A stretch of 64,000 nt of DNA from Microbacterium invictum. Its GTDB lineage: Bacteria; Actinomycetota; Actinomycetes; Actinomycetales; Microbacteriaceae. The position numbers and the translations under genes are program-made. The notes beneath the pieces were generated by a model. It did no database searches and had not been told where the DNA came from. It saw only the letters and a list, made by a program, of their open reading frames with translations. Below are positions 28,393-37,016 of the stretch, in pieces. Location: NCBI RefSeq assembly GCF_014197265.1, contig NZ_JACIFH010000001.1, positions 2,976,001-3,040,000 on the forward strand, in the 5' to 3' direction. Numbering within the stretch: the stretch's first letter is position 1; the number at the start of each line of letters is the position of its first letter.

Positions 28393-28452
28393 CGACACCC
28401 GACGGGTCGCGCGGAGTGCGAACCTGGACACGCCCCGTCTGTCCGGGTGTCG
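28393..28452 (+). promoter_or_regulatory. Inverted repeat in the pcaH leader
   Basis: CGACACCCG (28393-28401) and CGGGTGTCG (28444-28452) are perfect 9-bp inverted arms 42 nt apart. The right arm touches the GAAGGAG ribosome site of pcaH. It could be a paired operator or an mRNA stem that occludes translation. The 103-nt gap must also hold the pca promoter. Confidence 0.4.
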
Positions 28453-28463
28453 AAGGAGACCTC

Positions 28464-29336
28464 ATGACCACGCTGCAACCCGATGAGCAGGACACGGACA
28501 CCTTCTCGTCTTCGGTGATCATCGAGCCGTCGCAGACGGTGGCCGCGCCCGAGTCGCTGCTCGCGTCGGCCGACATGCCGCCGCAGTCGCAGATCACCCA
28601 GGAGATCATCGATCTGCACACCGCGGCGAACGACCGCGAGGCGGCCGGCGAGACGGTGCCGTCCACGCTGTACGACTTCCCGCCGTACCGCTCGAGCATC
28701 CTGCGCCACCCGACGAAGAACCCGCGCCTGGTCGACCCCGAGTCGATCGAGCTGTGGTCGCCGGCCTACGGGCAGCGCGACGTCGCGGCGATCGAGGCCG
28801 ATCTCACGCTGCAGCACACCGGCGAGCCGCAGGGCGAGCGCATCACGGTCGAAGGACGCCTGCTCGACTCGTGGGGCCGGCCGCTGCGCAACCAGCTCGT
28901 GGAGATCTGGCAGGCCAACGCCGCCGGCCGCTACATCCACCAGCGCGACCAGCACCCGGCGCCGCTCGACCCGAACTTCACCGGCGCCGGCCGCATCGTG
29001 ACGAACGACGACGGCGAGTACAAGTTCACGACGATCAAGCCCGGCCCGTACCCGTGGAAGAACCACATCAATGCGTGGCGACCCGCGCACATCCACTTCT
29101 CGCTGTTCGGCTCGGGCTTCACGCAGCGCATCGTCACGCAGATGTACTTCCCGGGCGACCCGCTGTTCGCGCTCGACCCGATCTACAACACGATCCGTCG
29201 CCAGAGCGACCGCGAAGCCCTCATCGCGGCCTACGACCACGACCTCACGGTGCCCGAGTTCTCGATGGGCTACCGCTGGGACATCGTCGTCGACGGCCCC
29301 GATGCCACCTGGTTCGAGCCCGAGGGAGAGCACTGA
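28464..29336 (+). CDS. pcaH: Protocatechuate 3,4-dioxygenase, beta subunit
   Basis: This is the catalytic subunit of the intradiol dioxygenase that opens protocatechuate to 3-carboxy-cis,cis-muconate. The 290-aa protein has the iron ligands of PcaH: Tyr in AAGRYIHQRDQH (the YxHxxD-type loop), a Tyr/His-rich segment in WKNHINAWRPAHIHFSLFG with the two His ligands, and TQMYFPGDPLF. The N-terminal 80 residues are longer than in Pseudomonas and are an acidic low-complexity leader, common in actinobacterial PcaH. GAAGGAG is 5 nt before the ATG. The stop shares TGATG with pcaG. Confidence 0.94.
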   Translation: MTTLQPDEQDTDTFSSSVIIEPSQTVAAPESLLASADMPPQSQITQEIIDLHTAANDREAAGETVPSTLYDFPPYRSSILRHPTKNPRLVDPESIELWSPAYGQRDVAAIEADLTLQHTGEPQGERITVEGRLLDSWGRPLRNQLVEIWQANAAGRYIHQRDQHPAPLDPNFTGAGRIVTNDDGEYKFTTIKPGPYPWKNHINAWRPAHIHFSLFGSGFTQRIVTQMYFPGDPLFALDPIYNTIRRQSDREALIAAYDHDLTVPEFSMGYRWDIVVDGPDATWFEPEGEH

Positions 29337-29914
29337 TGGCTGCCCAGCCGCCCACCGCGTGGGGCGAGAAGACCCACGCCCCCACCGCCGGTCAGACCGT
29401 CGGCCCGTTCTTCGCGTTCGGTACCGAGTACGACCGGATGAACGAGATCGCCTTCCCGCACAGCCCCGGCGCGATCGTCGTCTCAGGCACCGTGTACGAC
29501 GGCGCCGGCCACCCGATCCCCGACTCGATCGTCGAGATCTGGGGCGCTGACACCGACGGCACGATCCCGCGCGCCCGTGGCTCGCTGCACCGCGACGGAC
29601 ACACCTTCACCGGGTTCGGCCGCACGTTCACGACCGATGAGGGGCACTACGAGTTCTGGACCCGAAACCCGGGTGCCGAGCCGGGCAAGGCCCCGTTCTT
29701 CGCCGCGATCGTCTACGCGCGGGGCCTGCCGAACAAGCTCCACACACGCATCTACCTGCCCGAGAGTGCAGACCTGCTGGCATCCGACCCGCTGCTGTCC
29801 TCGCTCGACGCGGGCGAGCGCGCTACGCTCATCGCGACGCGCACCCCCGAGGGGTACCTGCAGCATGACTTCCATCTGCAGGGCGAGAAGGAGACCGTCT
29901 TCCTTGCATTCTGA
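29336..29914 (+). CDS. pcaG: Protocatechuate 3,4-dioxygenase, alpha subunit
   Basis: This is the partner subunit of PcaH (192 aa). It has the same intradiol beta-sandwich, seen in TAGQTVGPFFAFG, VSGTVYDGAGHPIPDSIVEIWGAD and FTGFGRTFTTDEGHYEFWT, but lacks the full iron-ligand set, as expected for the alpha chain. IYLPE-ADLLASDPLL is the C-terminal family segment. The ATG overlaps the pcaH stop by one base, and the end overlaps pcaB by 11 bp. Together they form the alpha-beta unit of the dioxygenase. Confidence 0.93.
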   Translation: MAAQPPTAWGEKTHAPTAGQTVGPFFAFGTEYDRMNEIAFPHSPGAIVVSGTVYDGAGHPIPDSIVEIWGADTDGTIPRARGSLHRDGHTFTGFGRTFTTDEGHYEFWTRNPGAEPGKAPFFAAIVYARGLPNKLHTRIYLPESADLLASDPLLSSLDAGERATLIATRTPEGYLQHDFHLQGEKETVFLAF

Positions 29915-31280
29915 CGCCCGCGAGAGCGACCCGATCGACGTCGGGCTGCTCTCGCCCGTGACGGCGGGGCACGACATGGTCGTGTCGGATGCGGCGGTGC
30001 TCCATGCGCTGGTGGCGGTCGAGGTCGCCCTCGCGCGCGCCGGTGTCAGAGCCGGGTTCGTTCCGGATGCCGCCGCCGCGGCGATCGCGGACGCCGCAGC
30101 CGCGCACGGAATCCACCCCGGCGAACTCGCACTGGCGGCCGTCGCCGGCGGCAATCCGGTGATCCCGCTGGTGAAGCTGCTCAAGGAACGCGTGCCGGGC
30201 GATGCCCGCAGCTGGGTCCATCGCGGCGCGACCAGTCAGGACATCCTCGACACCGCGCTCATGCTGATCGCGCGGCGCGCGGCCGTCGGGGTGCTCGCCT
30301 CACTGGCGGCCGTCGAGGTCGCGCTCGCCGAGTTCGCCGCCGCGCACCGCGACGAGGTGGCCGCCGCCCGCACGCTCACCCAGCATGCCGTGCCGACGAC
30401 GATCGGCCTGCGTGCCTCCACCTGGCTGCGCGGCGTGCGCCGGGCGATCGCGCGTCTGGCCGATGCCCGCGATGAGCTGCCCGTTCAGCTCGGCGGTGCC
30501 GCCGGCACGCTCGCGTCGTTCGCCGAGCTGGCGGGGATGGATGCCGCGGCTGCCCTGCCCGCGGCACTCGCCGATGAGCTGGGGCTCGCCGTGCCGGACG
30601 CGCCGTGGCATACGACCCGGTGGCCGGTCACCGAGCTCGGCGATGCGCTCGTGCAGGCCATCGACGCGGTCGGCGTGATCGCCGCGGACGTCGCGAGCGC
30701 CAGCCGCACCGAGATCGGCGAGCTCGCCGAGGGGATCGGCGGCGGTTCTTCGGCGATGCCCCAGAAGCAGAATCCCGCCGAATCCGTGCTCATCCGCTCG
30801 GCCGCGCTGCGGGCGCCGCAGCTGGGGGCGACGCTGCACCTGGCATCCGCCTTCGCCGTCGACGAACGCCCCGACGGCGCGTGGCACGCGGAGTGGCCGA
30901 CTCTGCGCGATCTGCTGCGCCTCGCGCTCGGCGCGACTGCGCACGCCGCGTCGCTCGTGACGGGACTTCGGGTGAATGTGGATGCCGTGGCCCGCACCCT
31001 CGGCACGACCGGCGGCCTCATCGTCGCCGAGCGGCTCTCGATCGTGCTGGCGCCGGTGATCGGCGCCGACCGCGTCTCGGCACTGGTCGCCGCAGCCGCC
31101 CGCGGCGCCGGCCTCGCCACCACACTGACCGACGATGCCGACGTGGCCGACTTCGCGCGGCAGCGCGGACTGGACCCCGAGGCGTTCGTCGCCGATCTGC
31201 TCGACCCCGCCCGCTACACCGGCCTGGCCGGCCGCTTCGTCGATCAGGCGGTCGGCGCAGACCCGAAGGAGACCGCGTGA
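29904..31280 (+). CDS. pcaB: 3-carboxy-cis,cis-muconate cycloisomerase
   Basis: This member of the fumarase/aspartase superfamily closes carboxymuconate to 4-carboxymuconolactone. The 458-aa protein shows DVGLLSPVTAG at the start, VHRGATSQDILDTA, TLTQHAVPTTIGLR and the superfamily signature GGSSAMPQKQNPAES (about residue 280). The only usable start that keeps the conserved N-terminus is TTG 29904, within the end of pcaG, with AAGGAG 10 nt upstream. A later ATG near 29975 would cut the conserved beginning. The stop overlaps the pcaD GTG by 4 nt. Confidence 0.91.
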   Translation: MHSDARESDPIDVGLLSPVTAGHDMVVSDAAVLHALVAVEVALARAGVRAGFVPDAAAAAIADAAAAHGIHPGELALAAVAGGNPVIPLVKLLKERVPGDARSWVHRGATSQDILDTALMLIARRAAVGVLASLAAVEVALAEFAAAHRDEVAAARTLTQHAVPTTIGLRASTWLRGVRRAIARLADARDELPVQLGGAAGTLASFAELAGMDAAAALPAALADELGLAVPDAPWHTTRWPVTELGDALVQAIDAVGVIAADVASASRTEIGELAEGIGGGSSAMPQKQNPAESVLIRSAALRAPQLGATLHLASAFAVDERPDGAWHAEWPTLRDLLRLALGATAHAASLVTGLRVNVDAVARTLGTTGGLIVAERLSIVLAPVIGADRVSALVAAAARGAGLATTLTDDADVADFARQRGLDPEAFVADLLDPARYTGLAGRFVDQAVGADPKETA

Positions 31281-32053
31281 CCGTCCCCGCCATCTCGCTG
31301 ACCGAGCCGGTCGGCCCCGACGACGCCCCACTCCTCGTCCTCGGCCCGTCGCTGGGCACCTCGACGCTGCTGTGGTCGACGACCATCCCGGCGCTCGCCG
31401 AGCGCTACCGCGTCATCGGCTGGAACCTGCCCGGTCATGGTGGCGCTCCTGCCGCGACCGCCGGGTTCACGGTCGGCGAACTCGCCGATGCGGTGGCCGA
31501 AGCCGTCGACGGACCCTTCCTCTATGCCGGGGTCTCGCTCGGCGGCAGCGTCGGGCTCGAACTGCTGCTGCGCCACCCCGAGCGGGTGCGCGCCGCCGCG
31601 ATCATCTGCTCGGGCGCCGCGATCGGCGAGCCCGATGCCTGGCGTGAACGCGCCGCCCAGGTGCGCGCGCAGAGTACCTCGACGCTCATCATCGGCTCGG
31701 CGCAGCGGTGGTTCGCGCCAGGCTCGATCGAGCGCAACCCCGACATCACCGGCCGTCTGCTGCACGCGCTGCAGGACGCCGACGACGAGTCGTACGCGCT
31801 GTGCTGCGAGGCGCTGGCGACCTTCGACGTGCGCGACCGGCTCGGCGAGATCTCCGCACCCGTGCTCGCGGTGTGGGGCGACCACGACGGCGTCACCCCT
31901 GAAGCGTCGGCCCGCGAGATCGCCGACGGTGTCCGTGACGGCCGCGCCACCGGCATCCACGAGGCGTCGCATCTGGCGCCCGCCGACGATCACATCGCGA
32001 CCGCCGCCGCGCTCCGCGACTTCTTCGACCCCATCGCGGGAGGCTCCGTATGA
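31277..32053 (+). CDS. pcaD: 3-oxoadipate enol-lactonase
   Basis: This alpha/beta hydrolase (258 aa) hydrolyses 3-oxoadipate enol-lactone to 3-oxoadipate. The nucleophile elbow is GVSLGGSVG, the acid lies in GDHDGVTPE and the His in EASHLAP, the complete triad. GHGGAPA is the usual loop after strand 4. The start is GTG, overlapping the pcaB stop, and the end overlaps pcaC by 4 nt. PcaD and PcaC are separate proteins here, unlike the fused PcaL of Rhodococcus and Streptomyces. Confidence 0.92.
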   Translation: MTVPAISLTEPVGPDDAPLLVLGPSLGTSTLLWSTTIPALAERYRVIGWNLPGHGGAPAATAGFTVGELADAVAEAVDGPFLYAGVSLGGSVGLELLLRHPERVRAAAIICSGAAIGEPDAWRERAAQVRAQSTSTLIIGSAQRWFAPGSIERNPDITGRLLHALQDADDESYALCCEALATFDVRDRLGEISAPVLAVWGDHDGVTPEASAREIADGVRDGRATGIHEASHLAPADDHIATAAALRDFFDPIAGGSV

Positions 32054-32451
32054 CCCGTCCCGCCGGCGAAGGCCTGAGTGACCAGGAGCGCTACGACCAG
32101 GGCATGACCGTACGCCGCGAAGTGCTGTCGGACGCCCACGTCGACCGGTCGATCGCGAACACCACCGAGGTGACGGGCGACTTCCAGGACTTCATCACCC
32201 GCGTCGCCTGGGGCGACGTCTGGTCGCGACCCGGGCTCGACCGCCGGTCACGCTCGGTCGCCGTGCTGTCATCGCTGATCGCCCTCGGCCACCACGAGGA
32301 GCTCGCGATGCACCTGCGCGCCGCGCGCCGCAACGGCCTCACCGTCGACGAAATCACCGAGGTCATCCTGCAGTCGGCGATCTACGCGGGCGTCCCTGCC
32401 GCGAACACCGCATTCCGCATCGCGAGCGAAGTCTTCGCCGACCAGCCGTAG
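32050..32451 (+). CDS. pcaC: 4-carboxymuconolactone decarboxylase
   Basis: This small AhpD-like fold protein (133 aa) decarboxylates 4-carboxymuconolactone to the enol-lactone used by PcaD. RYDQGMTVRREVLSDAHVDRS is the family N-terminus, and the core has WGDVWSRPGLDRRSRS, GHHEELAMHLRAA and IYAGVPAAN. It is the last gene of pcaHGBDC. The next step (PcaIJ, PcaF) is encoded 11 kb away at 43316. A 43-nt gap separates it from the ROK regulator, so read-through is possible. Confidence 0.93.
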   Translation: MTRPAGEGLSDQERYDQGMTVRREVLSDAHVDRSIANTTEVTGDFQDFITRVAWGDVWSRPGLDRRSRSVAVLSSLIALGHHEELAMHLRAARRNGLTVDEITEVILQSAIYAGVPAANTAFRIASEVFADQP

Positions 32452-32494
32452 CGCTACGCTCGACGTCGACAGTCCACGACGAGGCAGGTGCGCG

Positions 32495-33730
32495 ATGGAG
32501 CGACGCGGCGCGAATCAGCCGAGGGTCGGCGGCTACAACCAGGCTGTCATCCTCGACCAGATCCGGCGCGCCGGCGGCCTCAGCCGGGTCGAGCTCGCTG
32601 CGGCGACGGGGTTGTCGGCGCAGACGGTGTCGAACATCAGCCAACGCCTCTTGGACGCCGGGATCATCGAAGAGGCCGGGCGTACCAGCGGCACGGCGGG
32701 CGGCCCCGGCAAGCCGCGCACGACGCTGCGGCTGGTGGGATCGAGCCGCCACGCGGTCGGGGTCCACCTCGACCCGAGCGTGCTGACCATCGTGCTGCTG
32801 GCGATCGACGGGACGGTCGTGGCCAGTCACCGCCGGCCCACGCCGAGCGCGAATGCGCCCACGCGCACCATGCGCCTCATCACCAGGGAGATCGAGAAGC
32901 TGCTCGACGCCTCGGGCGTCGAGCGCGACAGCGTCGTGGGTGTGGGCATCGCGGCTCCCGGTCCGATCGATGCCGAACGCGGCGTCATCGTCGACCCGCC
33001 GAACCTCGGCGGCTGGCACCGGGTCCCCCTGCGCGATGCGGTGGCCGAAGCGACGGGGCTCCCGGTCGTGCTCGACAAGGACGTCACCGCTGCGGCGGTC
33101 GCCGAGCGCTGGGTCGATGCGGCGGCCGCGGCGCAGAGCTTCGCGTTCCTCTACATGGGGACGGGCCTTGGCATGGGGCTCATGCTGGGCGACGACGTCG
33201 TGCGTGGCGGGTCGGGCAACGCGGGCGAGATCGGACACATCGTCACCGACCCGCAGGGGCCGGTCTGCTCGTGCGGAATGCGCGGGTGCATCGCCGTCAG
33301 CTGCACCCCGGCGTCGTTGGTCGCCGAGGCGGAAGACCTCGGCATCCTTCCGGCGACACGGGTCGGCAGCGATCCGCGCACGATAGACGACGCGTTCACC
33401 GCGCTGGTCAAGCTCGCCGGGCGGGGGCACGTGGGTGCGCTGGGCGTGCTCGAGCGCGCGGCCGAGCGGATCGCCCGCGCCCTCGCGGTCGTGTGCAACC
33501 TGCTCGACGTCGACCGCGTCATCATCGGCGGCCCGGCGTGGTCGCGCCTCGCACCCTGGTTCGAACGGCAGGTGCCCGAAGTGCTCTCCGGGCTGCTCGT
33601 GGCCCGTGGCCTGCATCACGTGGAGATCGTGGGCACCTCACTCGGCGAGGACGTGGGCGCGATCGGGGCGGCGTGCCTCGTGCTCGATGAGGCGCTGACA
33701 CCCCGGCCGACCTCGCTGCTCGTCGGCTGA
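32495..33730 (+). CDS. ROK-family transcriptional regulator
   Basis: The protein (411 aa) has an N-terminal MarR-like winged helix (LSRVELAAATGLSAQTVSNISQRLLDAGII in outline) followed by a ROK sugar-kinase-like domain with GVGIAAPGPID, GTGLGMGLML and GGSGNAGEIGH. The Cys motif CSCGMRGC is present, but the Glu that follows it in sugar kinases is replaced (IAVS), so it is probably a pure regulator. It is followed by a sugar ABC importer and alpha-mannosidase in the same direction and most likely controls them in response to a mannoside or its breakdown product. Confidence 0.88.
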   Translation: MERRGANQPRVGGYNQAVILDQIRRAGGLSRVELAAATGLSAQTVSNISQRLLDAGIIEEAGRTSGTAGGPGKPRTTLRLVGSSRHAVGVHLDPSVLTIVLLAIDGTVVASHRRPTPSANAPTRTMRLITREIEKLLDASGVERDSVVGVGIAAPGPIDAERGVIVDPPNLGGWHRVPLRDAVAEATGLPVVLDKDVTAAAVAERWVDAAAAAQSFAFLYMGTGLGMGLMLGDDVVRGGSGNAGEIGHIVTDPQGPVCSCGMRGCIAVSCTPASLVAEAEDLGILPATRVGSDPRTIDDAFTALVKLAGRGHVGALGVLERAAERIARALAVVCNLLDVDRVIIGGPAWSRLAPWFERQVPEVLSGLLVARGLHHVEIVGTSLGEDVGAIGAACLVLDEALTPRPTSLLVG

Positions 33731-33834
33731 CCCCCTTGACAGAGATAAATCCATTCGCTTGACTTATTGATGACCTCCCCGCGCCCCTGCACCACGCGCA
33801 CCCGGCAGGTCGCATGGTGAGCAAGGGAGCAGTC

Positions 33835-35199
33835 ATGAAGACCACCACCGCAGCAGCGGCGACCGTGGCGACGATCGCCGCCGTCACCCTGACACTGGGC
33901 GGATGCACCGCCGCGGATGACGATTCGGGGGATCAGACCGTCACGGTCGTGTACGCGAAGACAGACTCGTTCACCGTCCTCGACACCCTGCTGAACACGG
34001 CGAAAGACGAGTTCGAAGCCGCCCACGACGGCGTCACCGTCGAGCTGCAGCCGATCACGGCGACCGACGACGACTACAAGACCCGGCTCCAGCTCTCGCT
34101 GGGGTCTGCCGACACCGCGCCCGACGTCTTCTACGAAGACACGTTCAACGTGCGCAGTGATGTCGAGGCGGGCTACCTGCTGAACCTCGACGACCACCTT
34201 GCCGACTGGGACGACTGGTCCCTGTTCGACGAAGGCGGAAAGAAGGCCGGCCAGGGGGAGGACGGGAGCATCTACGCGCTCCCGCTCGGTACCGACACAC
34301 GGGTGATCTGGTACAACACCCACGTTCTCGAGGCTGCTGGGGTGGGGGTTCCCTGGCAGCCCGAGACGTGGGATGACATCCTGGGCGTCGCCGCCCAGAT
34401 CAAGGCCAGCCAGCCCGACGTCGTGCCGTTCAACATGTACGCCGGCACCGGCACCGGTGAAGGCACGGTCATGCAGAGCTTCTTCGAGCTGCTCTACGGC
34501 ACCGGAGACGGGACAGGGCTGTACGACGACGCCGAGGGCAAGTGGGTCGTCGAGTCGCAGGGCTTCATCGACGCGCTGACCTTCCTGCAGACGCTGTACG
34601 ACGAAGGCTATGCGGTCGCACCCGACCAGGCGCTCGACCCCAACGTGTGGCAGGCCGTGTTCGGTGAGATGTTCCCGCAGGACAAGCTCGGTGGCACGGT
34701 GGAGGGCTCGTACACGCCGTCGTTCTGGGCCGAAGGCGGCTCGTACGAGTGGCCCGAGTATGGCGACGTGATGGGCGTCGCCCTGTTCCCGACACAGGAC
34801 GGCGAGGCACCTGGCGGAGTCAGCATGTCCGGTGGGTGGACTCTCGCGGCATCCGCCCACACCGACGTCCCCGACCTCGCGTTCGAGTTCATGGCCACGG
34901 CACTGAACAAGGAGAACGCCCTCTGGTACGCGATCAACAACGCACAGATCGCCGTGCGCACCGACGTGGCGAGCGAGCCGAGCTACCTCGAGGCGAACCC
35001 CTTCGTCGGCGACGTCTCCGAGGCGGTCGCCGTGACGCACTTCCGCCCGGCGAACAGCTCGTACCCGCAGATCTCGGTGGCGGCGCAGCAGGCCACGGAA
35101 GCCGTGATCACCGGCCAGCAGAGCCCTGAGGAGGCAGCCGCCGCGTACGACGACGCCGTGCGTCAGATCGTCGGCGACGACAAGGTCGTCGTGAAATAA
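33835..35199 (+). CDS. Sugar ABC importer, substrate-binding lipoprotein
   Basis: This family 1 extracellular solute-binding protein (454 aa) has a signal peptide with TLGGC as lipobox (Cys about residue 23). Receptor motifs include TRLQLSLGSADTAPDVFYED, YALPLGTDTRVIWYNTHVLE and W-DI-GVAAQIK. I chose the ATG at 33835 over that at 33814, as GGGAG sits just upstream and the signal peptide starts there. TTGACA at 33736 may be a -35 box. It should bind an oligosaccharide, probably a mannoside, given the downstream GH38 enzyme. Confidence 0.87.
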   Translation: MKTTTAAAATVATIAAVTLTLGGCTAADDDSGDQTVTVVYAKTDSFTVLDTLLNTAKDEFEAAHDGVTVELQPITATDDDYKTRLQLSLGSADTAPDVFYEDTFNVRSDVEAGYLLNLDDHLADWDDWSLFDEGGKKAGQGEDGSIYALPLGTDTRVIWYNTHVLEAAGVGVPWQPETWDDILGVAAQIKASQPDVVPFNMYAGTGTGEGTVMQSFFELLYGTGDGTGLYDDAEGKWVVESQGFIDALTFLQTLYDEGYAVAPDQALDPNVWQAVFGEMFPQDKLGGTVEGSYTPSFWAEGGSYEWPEYGDVMGVALFPTQDGEAPGGVSMSGGWTLAASAHTDVPDLAFEFMATALNKENALWYAINNAQIAVRTDVASEPSYLEANPFVGDVSEAVAVTHFRPANSSYPQISVAAQQATEAVITGQQSPEEAAAAYDDAVRQIVGDDKVVVK

Positions 35200-35202
35200 G
35201 GC

Positions 35203-36138
35203 ATGACCGCGACCACGATCGGACCGGCGAGCGGTTCGGGCACCAGACGCAGAAGCCGCATCAGCGACAGAGCGACGCCCGCACGGGCGCTGCCGCTGCT
35301 GCCGGCGGCGGGGCTGCTGCTGGTGTTCCTTGCCGGTCCGATCGCCTGGGCGCTCGGCGGGTCGCTCACCAACCAGTCGCTCAGTGGCCCGAACGCCGCC
35401 AACCCCGAGTTCATCGGGCTCGACAACTTCGCGCGGCTGTTCGCCGACCCGGTGCTGCCGCTGTCGATCGGAGTCACGGTCGTCTTCGTGGTCGGCTCGG
35501 CGATCATCGGCCAGAACATCCTCGGGCTGCTGCTGGCGGTGCTCTTCCGCTCGGGGAGCCGGGCCGTCGCGGGGGTGACCGGGGTCATCGTCGTGACCGC
35601 GTGGGTGCTGCCCGAGATCGTCGCGGCCTTCGTCAGCTACGCGTTCCTGTCGGCGGACGGCACGCTCAACCACCTGCTCGCGGCTGTGGGCATCACCGGG
35701 CCCAACTGGCTGTACGCCTTCCCGGTGCTCGCCATCATCCTCGCCAACACCTGGCGCGGCACGGCGTTCTCGATGATGATCTACCGCGCCGCGCTCGACG
35801 ACGTGCCGCTCGAAGTGGTCGAGTCGTCGATGCTCGACGGCGCCGGCGGCTGGCAGCGGCTGCGCCTCATCACGATCCCGATGATCCGCGGCACCATCTT
35901 CACCAACCTGATGCTCACCACCCTCCAGACGCTGTCGGTGTTCACCCTCATCTGGGTGATGACCCGCGGCGGCCCGGGCAACCAGTCGAGCACTCTGCCC
36001 GTGCTCGCCTACGCCGAAGCGTTCCAGTTCGGAGACATCGGCTACGGCAACGCGATCGCCGTGGTCATGCTGGCGCTGGGCGCCGTGTTCTCGATCGGGT
36101 ACGTCGTCTCGCTGCGCCGGGCCGGTGACCGGGCATGA
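35203..36138 (+). CDS. Sugar ABC importer, permease (MalF-like)
   Basis: This membrane protein of 311 aa has six segments after a basic N-terminus. The EAA loop is visible as ALDDVPLEVVESSMLDGAGGWQRLR in outline and is followed by TIPMIRGTIFTN. It begins 3 nt after the binding-protein stop and overlaps the second permease by 4 nt. No dedicated ATPase is encoded nearby; actinobacterial sugar importers commonly share one MsiK-type ATPase encoded elsewhere. Confidence 0.87.
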   Translation: MTATTIGPASGSGTRRRSRISDRATPARALPLLPAAGLLLVFLAGPIAWALGGSLTNQSLSGPNAANPEFIGLDNFARLFADPVLPLSIGVTVVFVVGSAIIGQNILGLLLAVLFRSGSRAVAGVTGVIVVTAWVLPEIVAAFVSYAFLSADGTLNHLLAAVGITGPNWLYAFPVLAIILANTWRGTAFSMMIYRAALDDVPLEVVESSMLDGAGGWQRLRLITIPMIRGTIFTNLMLTTLQTLSVFTLIWVMTRGGPGNQSSTLPVLAYAEAFQFGDIGYGNAIAVVMLALGAVFSIGYVVSLRRAGDRA

Positions 36139-36980
36139 GCACCGCCAGCATCGCCGGACCACGGCGGTCGGTCACGAAGTTCTGGGCCAACCTCGTCCTG
36201 ATCGTCATCGGGCTGATCTTCCTGCTCCCGCTGCTGTGGGTCGTCCTCGCCTCGGTCGACTCGTCCGCCGGCTATCAGGTGAAGATCCCGACCGAGCCGA
36301 CGCTCAGCAACTTCGCCGACATCCTGACGCCCGAGCTCACCCTGCGCCCGCTGCTGAACAGCGTGCTGCTGTCCACCGCGGCCGCGCTGGTCACCGTCGT
36401 GGCCTCGATCCTCGCCGCCTACCCGCTCTCGCGGTACCGCTCGCGGTTCAACGCCCCGTTCCTCTACTCGGTGCTGTTCGCCAGCTGCCTGCCGATCACC
36501 GCGATCATGGTGCCGGTCTACAGCCTGTTCGTGCAGCTGCGGCTCATCAACCAGCCGTGGGCGGTCGCGCTGTTCCTCGCCGCCAGCTCGCTGCCGATGG
36601 CGCTCTGGATGACCAAGACGTTCATGGACTCGGTGCCGATCAGCCTCGAAGAGGCCGCCTGGGTCGACGGCGCCAGCGCGATGTCGGCGCTGCTGCGCAT
36701 CGTCGTGCCACTCATGCGCCCGGCCCTGTCGGTGGTGTTCGTGTTCGTCTTCCTGCAGGCCTGGGGCAACTTCTTCGTTCCCTTCGTGCTGCTGTACTCG
36801 CCCGAGTACCAGCCGGCCGCCGTGTCGATCTACACCTTCTTCGGCCAGTACGGCACCGTCGCCTACGGCCGCCTGGCCGCATACTCGATCATCTACTCCC
36901 TGCCCGTCCTCGGACTGTACCTGCTGGTCACCCGCGGCCTCGGCGGAACCTTCGCGCTCTCCGGAGCCGTCAAGGGCTGA
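36135..36980 (+). CDS. Sugar ABC importer, permease (MalG-like)
   Basis: This partner permease (281 aa) has PLLWVVLASVDSS, AAYPLSRYR, then ALWMTKTFMDSVPISLEEAAWVDGAS as EAA loop, and the MalG-type C-terminus RGLGGTFALSGAVKG. It forms the channel with the 35203 product. The ATG overlaps the previous stop. A 36-nt gap leads to the mannosidase gene, so uptake and hydrolysis are probably co-transcribed. Confidence 0.88.
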   Translation: MSTASIAGPRRSVTKFWANLVLIVIGLIFLLPLLWVVLASVDSSAGYQVKIPTEPTLSNFADILTPELTLRPLLNSVLLSTAAALVTVVASILAAYPLSRYRSRFNAPFLYSVLFASCLPITAIMVPVYSLFVQLRLINQPWAVALFLAASSLPMALWMTKTFMDSVPISLEEAAWVDGASAMSALLRIVVPLMRPALSVVFVFVFLQAWGNFFVPFVLLYSPEYQPAAVSIYTFFGQYGTVAYGRLAAYSIIYSLPVLGLYLLVTRGLGGTFALSGAVKG

Positions 36981-37016
36981 CGCCCGCGACCAGACCTCTC
37001 ACACACGGAACACGGA

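Noticed and set aside
33616..36162. 848-codon open frame on the minus strand
   Set aside because: It lies opposite the sugar-importer genes, is rich in Arg, Asp, Gly and His and shows no domain. It is a typical antisense frame of GC-rich coding DNA.
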